64,000 nt of DNA, taken from assembly GCF_013184985.2 (NCBI RefSeq), contig NZ_CP063418.1, positions 1,240,001-1,304,000 of the forward strand, written 5' to 3'. The DNA is from Actinomyces faecalis (GTDB lineage Bacteria; Actinomycetota; Actinomycetes; Actinomycetales; Actinomycetaceae). Positions 47,057 to 53,965 of the stretch are shown here, one piece after another. Made by a program: the position numbers and the translations under genes. Positions within the stretch are counted from its first letter, which is position 1; each line of letters starts with the position of its first letter. The notes under the pieces were generated by a model, which was not told where the DNA came from, searched no databases, and saw nothing but the letters and a program-made list of their open reading frames with translations.

Positions 47057-47062
47057 TAGATT
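47057..47062 (+). promoter_or_regulatory. Extended -10 element of tRNA-Leu
   Basis: TAGATT at 47057-47062, preceded by TG at -14 (TGC), 34 nt before the mature tRNA. The gap 46864-47056 shows no gene; a 61-residue frame there looks accidental. Confidence 0.45.
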
Positions 47063-47096
47063 TCTCTGCGTCGCGGCCAGCAGTTGCGATGACAAT

Positions 47097-47187
47097 GTCC
47101 GAGTGGCGGAATAGGTAGACGCGCTAGCTTGAGGTGCTAGTGCCTTATTAAACGGGCGTGGGGGTTCAAGTCCCCCCTCGGACACCA
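47097..47187 (+). tRNA. tRNA-Leu, anticodon GAG
   Basis: The acceptor stem GTCCGAG (47097-47103) pairs with CTCGGAC (47177-47183), followed by discriminator A and an encoded CCA (47185-47187). The anticodon loop TTGAGGT has GAG, which reads CUC/CUU leucine codons. A long variable arm (class II tRNA) and the TTCAAGT loop of the T arm are present. 91 nt including CCA. Confidence 0.97.
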
Positions 47188-47285
47188 CTGAAAACAAGCC
47201 GAAAGGCGGCAGCCGTCAAGAGTTGTGACACAGGCCCGTGTCGCGGGCCGATGGCACACGAGGGCGGGCGAGGCACCTACCAAAG

Positions 47286-47312
47286 AGGCCCCAGCCAGGA
47301 TGGTTGGGGCCT
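47286..47312 (+). terminator. Hairpin terminator downstream of tRNA-Leu
   Basis: AGGCCCCAGCC (47286-47296) pairs with GGTTGGGGCCT (47302-47312) with one G-T pair and a 5-nt loop, followed by TTCATC. It lies about 100 nt past the tRNA. Confidence 0.7.
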
Positions 47313-47443
47313 TCATCATGCCCAGTCCGAGGAGACCGATCCCGCTGTTCCGCCGCCCCTTCTGTCCCTCGGTCTCCTGCCTCCTGGTTTTCCTGCCCCC
47401 GCTGGTCTTCCGCCTCCTGGTCTCCTGCCTCTCGATGCCGAGT

Positions 47444-47522
47444 CCCGTCGCTTTCGCTCCTGAACAGTCGATTCCCATGCAGGCCGCAATGGAATCGACT
47501 GTTCAGAAGCGAAAGCGACGGG
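47444..47522. repeat. Large inverted repeat (32-bp arms, one mismatch)
   Basis: Arms 47444-47475 and 47491-47522 are reverse complements except for one C/A mismatch, with a 15-nt loop. The core of each arm has TGAACAGTCGATTCC or its complement. The hairpin runs straight into a G12 tract. It does not encode a protein I can recognise; an intergenic repeat, a small mobile repeat or an RNA element are possible. Confidence 0.85.
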
Positions 47523-47540
47523 GGGGGGGGGAGAGAGAGA
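47520..47540 (+). repeat. G12 homopolymer followed by (GA)5
   Basis: Twelve consecutive G (47520-47531), then GA repeated to 47540. Such tracts are prone to slippage. It is 206 bp upstream of the MFS start codon and directly against the large hairpin. Confidence 0.9.
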
Positions 47541-47746
47541 CAGGTGAGGGGGAGGCGGCAAGGAACAGCACGAGGCAGATAGCGGGACTGACCTTCCGGT
47601 CGGTGACGAGGTACCTTCTCCCTGTCTCGTTCCGTGTCCGTGTCCTGCTTCTGTTTCTTGTGCCCTGGGCCTGTGTCCTGGGTCTGAGCCCAGGGCCTGT
47701 GTCCCGTGTCCTCGTTCTGTCTCTTCGTCCCCTGAGGTTCTTCCCC
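47541..47746 (+). other. Pyrimidine-rich leader region before the MFS gene
   Basis: From about 47330 the plus strand is strongly enriched in T and C with repeats of TCCTG and GTGTCC. GCCCTGGG and CCCAGGGC near 47661-47700 can form a hairpin, and CCTGGG with CCCAGG a shorter one. A frame open from 47225 runs through the whole region into the MFS gene, but its product (Arg/Leu/Pro-rich) does not look like a protein. I consider the region non-coding. Confidence 0.4.
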
Positions 47747-49051
47747 ATGACGTCACCCTCCCCGGCCGCCGCCACGTCGCGCCCCGGCCGCCGTCAGCAC
47801 GCCCCGTCCCTGGTCAAGGCCAGGATCGCGGTCTACCTGACCTTCTTCGCCAACGGCGTCGGCTTCTCCAACCTCGTCCCGCGCTACCCCGAGGTCCTGG
47901 AGCACCTGGGGATCACCAAGGCGGCCTTCGGCCAGGCCCTGATGTTCAGCTCCATCGGTGCGCTGGTGGCCGGGCTCGCTGCGTCCTGGTTCATCAGCCG
48001 CTTCACCTCGGCGCGCGTGGCGAGCCTGGGCATGATCGTCCTCGGCCTGGGACTGCTGGGGGCTGCCGCCTCCGACTCCTGGCTGATCCTCGCCCTGTGC
48101 ATGGCCTGGGCCGGCGGCGCCGACGCGATCATCGACGTCGCCCAGAACGCCCACGGCCTACGGGTCGAGCGGCGTTGGGGCTCGTCGATCATCACCAGCT
48201 TCCACGCCGCCTGGAGCCTGGGCGCTGTGGTAGGCGCCACCCTGGGGCAGGCGATGGCCGGTTGGGGCGTGGAGATCCGCCTGCACATGCTCGGGGTCCT
48301 CGTGCTGCTCACGGTCGTGTCCACGGCGGCCTCGCGGTGGATGATCAAGGGCCCGGACTCGGACGACCGGGACCCTGTCACCGTGCCCTCGGCGGGCTCA
48401 GCGAGCGCCCCGGCCGTGGTTGACCTCGACGACGCCGCGGTCGTCCCGGCTCGTGCCTCGCGACTGGTCACGGTCGCGGTCATCATCGTGCTGGGACTCA
48501 TGTGCGCGGCCGCGATGTTCCCGGAGGACGTGACGGCCAACTGGTCCTCCCTGCTGCTGACGGAGCAGGAGGCGCCGGTGTCCATGCGAGGGCTGGGGCT
48601 CGTGGCGCTGCAGACCACCATGATCATCGGGCGTCTTCTCGGTGACGCGGTCATCGACCGCCTCGGTGCGCGCGCGGTCATCGGCGGCGGGGGAGTGCTC
48701 GTGGCCGCGGGCATGGGCCTGGCCCTGCTCCTGGACTCGGTGACGGGCACCGTCGTCGGCATGGTCGTCGCGGGTGCCGGCTGCGCGGTGGCGGTTCCGG
48801 TCGCCTACGCCGCGGCCGACGACGTCCCTGGCCTGCGCCCTGGGATGGGCCTGACGATCGTGTCCTGGCTGGCACGCTGCATCATGCTCGTCTCCCCGCC
48901 GATCGTGGGCTGGTTCGCCGACGCCTTCGGTACCTGGGTCGCTCTCGTCTACGGCCTGCTCGGAGGCGCGATCATGGCGCTGAGCTGGCCGGTGCTGCGC
49001 AAGGGCCGCCGTTCGGACGCCATCAGCGCCCAGGGGGCTGCGGAGGCCTGA
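47747..49051 (+). CDS. Major facilitator superfamily transporter
   Basis: Membrane protein of 434 residues with 12 predicted helices of the YbjJ-like MFS group. Marks are YLTFFANGVGFSNLVPRYPEV, GQALMFSSIGALVAGLAASWF, and GADAIIDVAQNAHGLRVERR, SFHAAWSLGAVVGATLGQ; the second half begins VTVAVIIVLGLMCAAAMFPED. The ATG at 47747 with GAGG upstream is preferred; the open frame continues to 47225, but through the G12 tract. Substrate unknown. Confidence 0.85.
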   Translation: MTSPSPAAATSRPGRRQHAPSLVKARIAVYLTFFANGVGFSNLVPRYPEVLEHLGITKAAFGQALMFSSIGALVAGLAASWFISRFTSARVASLGMIVLGLGLLGAAASDSWLILALCMAWAGGADAIIDVAQNAHGLRVERRWGSSIITSFHAAWSLGAVVGATLGQAMAGWGVEIRLHMLGVLVLLTVVSTAASRWMIKGPDSDDRDPVTVPSAGSASAPAVVDLDDAAVVPARASRLVTVAVIIVLGLMCAAAMFPEDVTANWSSLLLTEQEAPVSMRGLGLVALQTTMIIGRLLGDAVIDRLGARAVIGGGGVLVAAGMGLALLLDSVTGTVVGMVVAGAGCAVAVPVAYAAADDVPGLRPGMGLTIVSWLARCIMLVSPPIVGWFADAFGTWVALVYGLLGGAIMALSWPVLRKGRRSDAISAQGAAEA

Positions 49052-49062
49052 GCCGCGGGCGC

Positions 49063-49068
49063 TAGGGT
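49063..49068 (+). promoter_or_regulatory. -10 element, leaderless start of the GNAT-MazG gene
   Basis: TAGGGT at 49063-49068 lies exactly 6 nt before the ATG at 49075, with no ribosome-binding site. The same hexamer and spacing occur at the aldo/keto reductase gene. Confidence 0.45.
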
Positions 49069-49074
49069 GGCGCC

Positions 49075-50247
49075 ATGCAGCCCATCGAGATCTCTGTCCC
49101 CGCAGCCACCTACCGCGGTCGGTCCCTGCCGGCTCTTGTCCTGTCGGTCCCCGCGGCTGCTGACGTCCCGAGGATCACCGAGATCTGCCAGGAGCCGGCT
49201 GTCCAGCGGTGGACGACCGTCCCCTCGCCCTACACCGAGGCGGACGCGCGAGGCTTTGTCCAGGACGTCGTGGAGCCGGGATGGGACAGCGGCGACTGCC
49301 CCACGTGGGCCGTCCGGGAGGTCGGGGACGACGGCGCGACCGCCCTGGTCGGGATGCTCGGCATCACCTCGCGCGGCGAGGGCTGCGGCGACATCGGCTT
49401 CTGGCTCGCGCCCGAGGCCCGTGGGCGCGGGACCCTGCACCGCGCCCTGGAGGCCGTGATCGACCTCGCCCTCGACCCTGACGGCCCGCTGGCCCTGCGC
49501 CGCCTGGGCTGGTCCTGCTGGATCGACGACGGGGTACCCAACTGGGCCTCCTGGCGAGCGGTGTGGCGGCTGGGCTTCGTGCGCGAAGGGCTGCGCCGCG
49601 CCGTGGCGGTCAAGGACGGCCGCGTCATGGACGAGTGGGTCGGTTCCCTGCTCGTCGGGGACCCCCGCGAGCCTCGCGCGCCCTGGGACGGGCCGGAGCC
49701 TGCGTCCTGCGAGCCCGTCGGACGGGGCAACGGCAGCGCGCACACCACGGGAGCCTCGACGCCGCTGGTGGCTCTCGATGGCGTCGGACGGCGGGAGGGT
49801 GACGACCCTGAGGCGCTGGTACGACGCTTCCACCACGTCTACGGCCTGCCCGTCCAGGTCGACGGGCCGAGCCTGGACCGCGCCAGCCTCCACATGCGGA
49901 TGAGCCTGGTCACCGAGGAGCTCAGCGAGCTCGTCGGCGCCGTCTACGGGCCCGCAGCGCGCCGTGAGGTCGAGGCCGGGATCGCCCGAGCCGTCGCTGC
50001 GGACGACGGTACCCGGGACACCGTCGAGACGGCTGACGCCCTGGCTGACCTCGTCTACGTCATCTACGGCATGGCGCTGGAGACCGGGATCAATCTGGCG
50101 GCTGTGCTCAGCGAGGTCCAGCGCTCCAATATGTCTAAGCTCGGGGCCGATGGCAGGCCGATCTACCGCGAGGACGGCAAGGTCCTCAAGGGGCCGGGCT
50201 TTTTCCCGCCGGATGTGGCAGGGGTCCTGGGCCTGGACCGGGAGTGA
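49075..50247 (+). CDS. Fusion of a GNAT acetyltransferase and a MazG/HisE-like pyrophosphohydrolase domain
   Basis: Protein of 390 residues with two unrelated domains. Residues about 20-195 are RimJ/RimL-type GNAT: TEICQEPAVQRWTTVPSPYT, CGDIGFWLAPEARGRGTL (acetyl-CoA loop) and NWASWRAVWRLGFVREGLRR. After a Gly/Ala/Thr linker (about 205-245), residues 250-390 are an all-alpha nucleotide pyrophosphohydrolase: LVTEELSELVGAVYG with the E-E-x-x-E metal site, DALADLVYVIYGMALETG, and LSEVQRSNMSKLGADG then EDGKVLKGPGFFPPDV. The second domain would hydrolyse a nucleotide to monophosphate and pyrophosphate. Substrates of both are unknown. Confidence 0.85.
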   Translation: MQPIEISVPAATYRGRSLPALVLSVPAAADVPRITEICQEPAVQRWTTVPSPYTEADARGFVQDVVEPGWDSGDCPTWAVREVGDDGATALVGMLGITSRGEGCGDIGFWLAPEARGRGTLHRALEAVIDLALDPDGPLALRRLGWSCWIDDGVPNWASWRAVWRLGFVREGLRRAVAVKDGRVMDEWVGSLLVGDPREPRAPWDGPEPASCEPVGRGNGSAHTTGASTPLVALDGVGRREGDDPEALVRRFHHVYGLPVQVDGPSLDRASLHMRMSLVTEELSELVGAVYGPAARREVEAGIARAVAADDGTRDTVETADALADLVYVIYGMALETGINLAAVLSEVQRSNMSKLGADGRPIYREDGKVLKGPGFFPPDVAGVLGLDRE

Positions 50248-50463
50248 CGGGGCACGAGGAGGTCTGCCAGAACCAAGGCTTCCCTGTCCTTGTGTCCTGC
50301 CTGCCACGGTCCGGAGCGCAGATGGTGATGGTGGTCAGGGCCGTGGTCCGCGCGCGCTAAAGATCCTGGTTCCAGGCTGCCTCCGGGTGAGGGGTAGGCG
50401 TGGGCCTAGGTCTCGGGCGCAAACGGACGTGTTGCACCACACATCCTAGGTGGCTCCACTTTA

Positions 50464-50547
50464 TGTGAGATTGGTGGCGCTCTCCAGCGATCTCACAGAC
50501 TCCTTCCACACGATAAGAACGATCAATGGTGTCATAAGTGTGGAAGG
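50464..50547 (+). promoter_or_regulatory. Two inverted repeats upstream of the ABC exporter operon
   Basis: TGTGAGAT (50464-50471) faces ATCTCACA (50490-50497), and CCTTCCACAC (50502-50511) faces GTGTGGAAGG (50538-50547). They fill the last 100 bp of a 309-bp gap (50248-50556) that is richer in A/T than its surroundings and has no other gene. Likely binding sites for a regulator not in the window. Confidence 0.5.
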
Positions 50548-50556
50548 TCTTTCCGG

Positions 50557-51933
50557 ATGTCGTTTCTGAGACGAGCGTGGCTTCACACCTGTCGTAAACG
50601 GGTGAAATCTTTGACCATTTTTTTGGTCCTCCTCACCGCATCAACTCTTCTCCTGTCCACCCTCGCCGTGCGTGAGTCCGTAGCCCGCACAGGCGATCAG
50701 CTGAGCTCTCAGCTGCTCTCAGGCTTCCTGCTTGAGAACAACCGGATGACAAACATGGGCACAGTACGTGGTGGAGGAACGATCACACGCGCTCAGATCG
50801 AGGAGGTTGCCAAGCTGGAGGGGGTGGTGTCGTATGTGGCGAACATGAACTCTGCGGTAGCTGATCTCGTTAACGCCGAGGTCCTCCGGCTTCCGGGCCA
50901 GGCTAATGACTACTCCACGAAGAATGAGGAGGAATTTGGCAACGCGGTGCCAATTAACGCCGTTAACCGTTCCGACTTTGCTACCGCTTTCCGTGCAGGC
51001 ACATTCATGCTCACCCAGGGGCGTCATCTCACCGAGGACGATCATCACAAGGTCCTCGTGCACAAGGAGTTCGCCGAGCAGAACGGCTTAAAGATCGGTG
51101 ACCGGCTCACGTTCAAGGCGAACCAGTATGACGCAGAGAATCGCTTCAAATCCAAGGCCGTTGTTGATTCAGAAATCGTGGGACTTTTTACTGGTGAAGG
51201 CAGTGGCAGGGAATCTTTTCGAACGGAGCTCTATCAGAATTCTATTTTCACTGATCTCGATACCTCTCGCTCTCTCTTTGGTACGAATCCGGAGAACGAG
51301 TACTACCACGATGCCGTCTTCTTTGTGAAAGACGTCAATAGTCTTGACTCGGTCATGAAGGAGGCTCGTGGGCTACCCCTCGATTGGAAGAACTATCTGA
51401 TCCGCAAAAATTCCGATATGTTCGGTGGTATCGGTGCCGCGCTGACAGGCATCAACTCATTGTTGAGGACTACCTTCATCGGCACCTCCATTTTTGCCAC
51501 TGGCGCACTGGCCCTTGTTCTTTTCCTATGGCTCAATGAGCGCCGCAAGGAGGTGGGGATCCTGCTTTCGGTTGGTGTGGGAAAGGCGAAGATCTTCGTC
51601 CAGTACGTCACCGAGAACTTGATGGTGTTTGCCCTGGCGCTGGTCGCCTCATACGGGGCGGCCAATCTGGTCGCCCAAGCGTTGGCGAACAACATCGTGT
51701 CGCGGGCATCATCCAAAGCGGCCGAGCAGATCCGCGGCGGTTATCACCTAGGAAGTGACTTCACCACGTCCACCTTCCAAAAGACGGTCGACCACGTGAC
51801 GGTGGACGTCGAGCCAGGACACCTCGCCGTGATCGGTATCGCTGGCGCCGTGCTCATCATCGTGGCCACAGCCATCGCGTCCTACCCGATGCTGACGAAA
51901 AAACCTCAGCAGCTCCTGACACAGATGGGATAG
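50557..51933 (+). CDS. FtsX/MacB-type ABC transporter permease (first subunit)
   Basis: Membrane protein of 458 residues: helix 1 near residues 18-38 (FLVLLTASTLLLSTLAV), a large extracellular domain (about 40-310) of MacB periplasmic type, then three helices around GTSIFATGALALVLFLWL, ENLMVFALALVASYG and IGIAGAVLIIVATAIASYPM, with NERRKEVGILLSVGVGKAKIF as the coupling loop. First gene of a permease-permease-ATPase operon, likely for export of a peptide or lipid, or for resistance. The 5' two thirds of the gene have more A/T than the neighbours. Confidence 0.88.
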   Translation: MSFLRRAWLHTCRKRVKSLTIFLVLLTASTLLLSTLAVRESVARTGDQLSSQLLSGFLLENNRMTNMGTVRGGGTITRAQIEEVAKLEGVVSYVANMNSAVADLVNAEVLRLPGQANDYSTKNEEEFGNAVPINAVNRSDFATAFRAGTFMLTQGRHLTEDDHHKVLVHKEFAEQNGLKIGDRLTFKANQYDAENRFKSKAVVDSEIVGLFTGEGSGRESFRTELYQNSIFTDLDTSRSLFGTNPENEYYHDAVFFVKDVNSLDSVMKEARGLPLDWKNYLIRKNSDMFGGIGAALTGINSLLRTTFIGTSIFATGALALVLFLWLNERRKEVGILLSVGVGKAKIFVQYVTENLMVFALALVASYGAANLVAQALANNIVSRASSKAAEQIRGGYHLGSDFTTSTFQKTVDHVTVDVEPGHLAVIGIAGAVLIIVATAIASYPMLTKKPQQLLTQMG

Positions 51934-51935
51934 CC

Positions 51936-53099
51936 ATGACGTGGTGGAACCAAGCGCACCTTGCCGTGACGCGTCGACGCACGAGGAGCCTCATCCTTGC
52001 CCTCATCATCACGCTGATCTCGGCAGTGTTTGTGCTGCAAGGAGTGATGGCGAGCATGTTGACCGCGGTTACACGTGCTGCCGAGAACCAGGCCAGGCCC
52101 GGATTCACGGTGACCTCACCGGCGGGTGACTTCCGCCAGGAGGCGGCCACGATGCTGCTCGCCACTCCGCACGTGACTGGCCACACCTTCACGCTCGATA
52201 CCTCGGCCTACACCGAGGACGGTGGTTTCCAGCCGGTGATGGGGGTCAGTGACCTCGCGGGACTCCAGGAATTCTCCCGCAAGGAGGCCGAGCTGACCGA
52301 AGGCGCCCACGACGCCGTCGCCCAGCTTCGCCACGGCACGGGAGCAGTCCTCGCTGACTCAGCCGCGGCTGCGCTGAACCTGGCGGTTGGTGACGAGCTG
52401 ACGCTGACCAAGGATGAGCAGAGCGTCACGCTCCGCGTGGTGGGGCTCTATCAGCGCACCGAGCTCGCGCGCTCTGGTCATGAGCTGCCGATCTACACGG
52501 ACCTGGCAAGCGCCCAGCATCTTGCCGGGAAAGAGGCCGTGAGCACAGCCACGTTCTACACGGACTCTCGCAACCACCTGGAGGCGGCGATCACGCAGGC
52601 TAAGGCGAGTCTTGCACAGGGCCTGGAGCTGGGGGACAGTACCTCTCGCGCGGCTGGTGTCCTTGACTCGATGGCCGGGATGACCACGCTCCTGTCTCGA
52701 CTGCTGTGGGTGGTGCTGGCGGCGGGCGCGGCCATCCTCGTGCTGGTCCTGGTCTTCTGGACGCGTTCACGGCTCCACGAGGTTGGGGTGCTGCTGGCGA
52801 TTGGCCACTCCAAGCGTCGTGTGTTCGTCCAGTTCCTCACCGAGCTGACGATGCTCACCATCCCCAGCTTCCTTATCGCGCTGCTCATCAGCCTGGGGGC
52901 CGGCCACGTCATCTCCCGCTACGTGCTGGGCACGGTCAGCGCCACCGTTGGCGACGTGCGCGTGCCGGTGGGGGCGCTCGCAGCAGTGGGCGTGCTTTCA
53001 CTCGTGGCGGTCCTGGCGATCGCTGCGGTGTCGCTGCTGATTGCGATGACTCCACTCCTACGGCTGCAGCCAAAACAGATTCTGGCCACGATGAGCTAA
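51936..53099 (+). CDS. FtsX/MacB-type ABC transporter permease (second subunit)
   Basis: Membrane protein of 387 residues with the same layout as the first subunit but only distantly similar: helix 1 in SLILALIITLISAVFVLQGV, an extracellular domain, and three C-terminal helices beginning LLWVVLAAGAAILVLVLVFW; the coupling loop is SRLHEVGVLLAIGHSKRRVF. It starts 2 nt after the first permease stop. The two proteins probably form a heterodimer with the ATPase encoded next. Composition here is back to normal for the genome. Confidence 0.88.
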   Translation: MTWWNQAHLAVTRRRTRSLILALIITLISAVFVLQGVMASMLTAVTRAAENQARPGFTVTSPAGDFRQEAATMLLATPHVTGHTFTLDTSAYTEDGGFQPVMGVSDLAGLQEFSRKEAELTEGAHDAVAQLRHGTGAVLADSAAAALNLAVGDELTLTKDEQSVTLRVVGLYQRTELARSGHELPIYTDLASAQHLAGKEAVSTATFYTDSRNHLEAAITQAKASLAQGLELGDSTSRAAGVLDSMAGMTTLLSRLLWVVLAAGAAILVLVLVFWTRSRLHEVGVLLAIGHSKRRVFVQFLTELTMLTIPSFLIALLISLGAGHVISRYVLGTVSATVGDVRVPVGALAAVGVLSLVAVLAIAAVSLLIAMTPLLRLQPKQILATMS

Positions 53100-53140
53100 G
53101 TGCTCACGCCTTCATATATGAGATGTCAGGAAAGATTGTC

Positions 53141-53773
53141 ATGACCACGTTGAAACTCGACAAGCTCAGCTTCACCTACCAGGACCAGAAAAAGAGCGTG
53201 CTCAGTGACGTTAACGCCGTCTTTGAGTCCGGCACGTTCTACGCCATCATCGGCAGCTCTGGTGCCGGCAAGTCCACGCTCCTGGGTCTGCTGGCCGGTC
53301 TTGATGAGCCCACCCGGGGAACGATCCGCCTTGACGGCCAGGACGTGGCTGCGCGCGGGTACGCCTACCACCGCAGGCACCATGTGTCACTGGTCTTCCA
53401 GAACTACAACCTCATCGACTACCTCACGCCGCTGGAGAATGTGAGGCTGGTGGATCCCAAGGCAACGATCGACTCACTCCTCCACGTTGGCCTGTCTGAG
53501 CAGGAGGCAGGACGTCATGTCACGAAGCTCTCCGGTGGACAGCAGCAGCGTGTGGCGATCGCCCGTGCACTCGCCTCGAAGGCTCCCGTCATCCTGGCGG
53601 ATGAGCCGACCGGCAACCTGGACAGTGACACGGCCGGTGAGATGATCGGGATCCTGCAGCGTCTGGCCCATGAGCAGGGCAAGTGCGTCATCGTGGTGAC
53701 GCACTCCAAGCAGCTGGCGCGCCAAGCAGACGTGGTCCTGCGCCTGAGGAACCGCACCCTGGTGCGTCAGTAA
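53141..53773 (+). CDS. ABC transporter ATP-binding protein (MacB/LolD type)
   Basis: ATPase of 210 residues that drives the two FtsX-type permeases. Walker A is GSSGAGKST, the Q-loop is [13 protein letters not shown], the signature [15 protein letters not shown] and Walker [14 protein letters not shown]; the switch His is in VTHSKQLA. Start is ATG at 53141 (MTTLKLDKL) with AGGAAAG upstream; the open frame extends to 52706 inside the permease gene. It follows the second permease by 41 bp and ends at a terminator. Confidence 0.93.
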   Translation: MTTLKLDKLSFTYQDQKKSVLSDVNAVFESGTFYAIIGSSGAGKSTLLGLLAGLDEPTRGTIRLDGQDVAARGYAYHRRHHVSLVFQNYNLIDYLTPLENVRLVDPKATIDSLLHVGLSEQEAGRHVTKLSGGQQQRVAIARALASKAPVILADEPTGNLDSDTAGEMIGILQRLAHEQGKCVIVVTHSKQLARQADVVLRLRNRTLVRQ

Positions 53774-53792
53774 AGGGCGCCGGAAGATCTTG

Positions 53793-53813
53793 CCTGTGGG
53801 ACTGGCCCACAGG
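53793..53813 (+). terminator. Hairpin after the ABC operon
   Basis: CCTGTGGG (53793-53800) pairs with CCCACAGG (53806-53813) around a 5-nt loop, 20 nt after the ATPase stop codon. No clear U-tract. Confidence 0.65.
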
Positions 53814-53965
53814 ACTGGCTTATAGGACGGGGTGGCCAGGGCGTCGTCCCGCACTGCAGGTGCGCAGCGCTCAGTCGTTGGTGCGGCGTGCTCACACGCA
53901 GGTGTGGCGCGCACAAGACGTGCTGTGTGAAGAGCGTCAGATGACTGCCGTGGCACGATGGGTCC

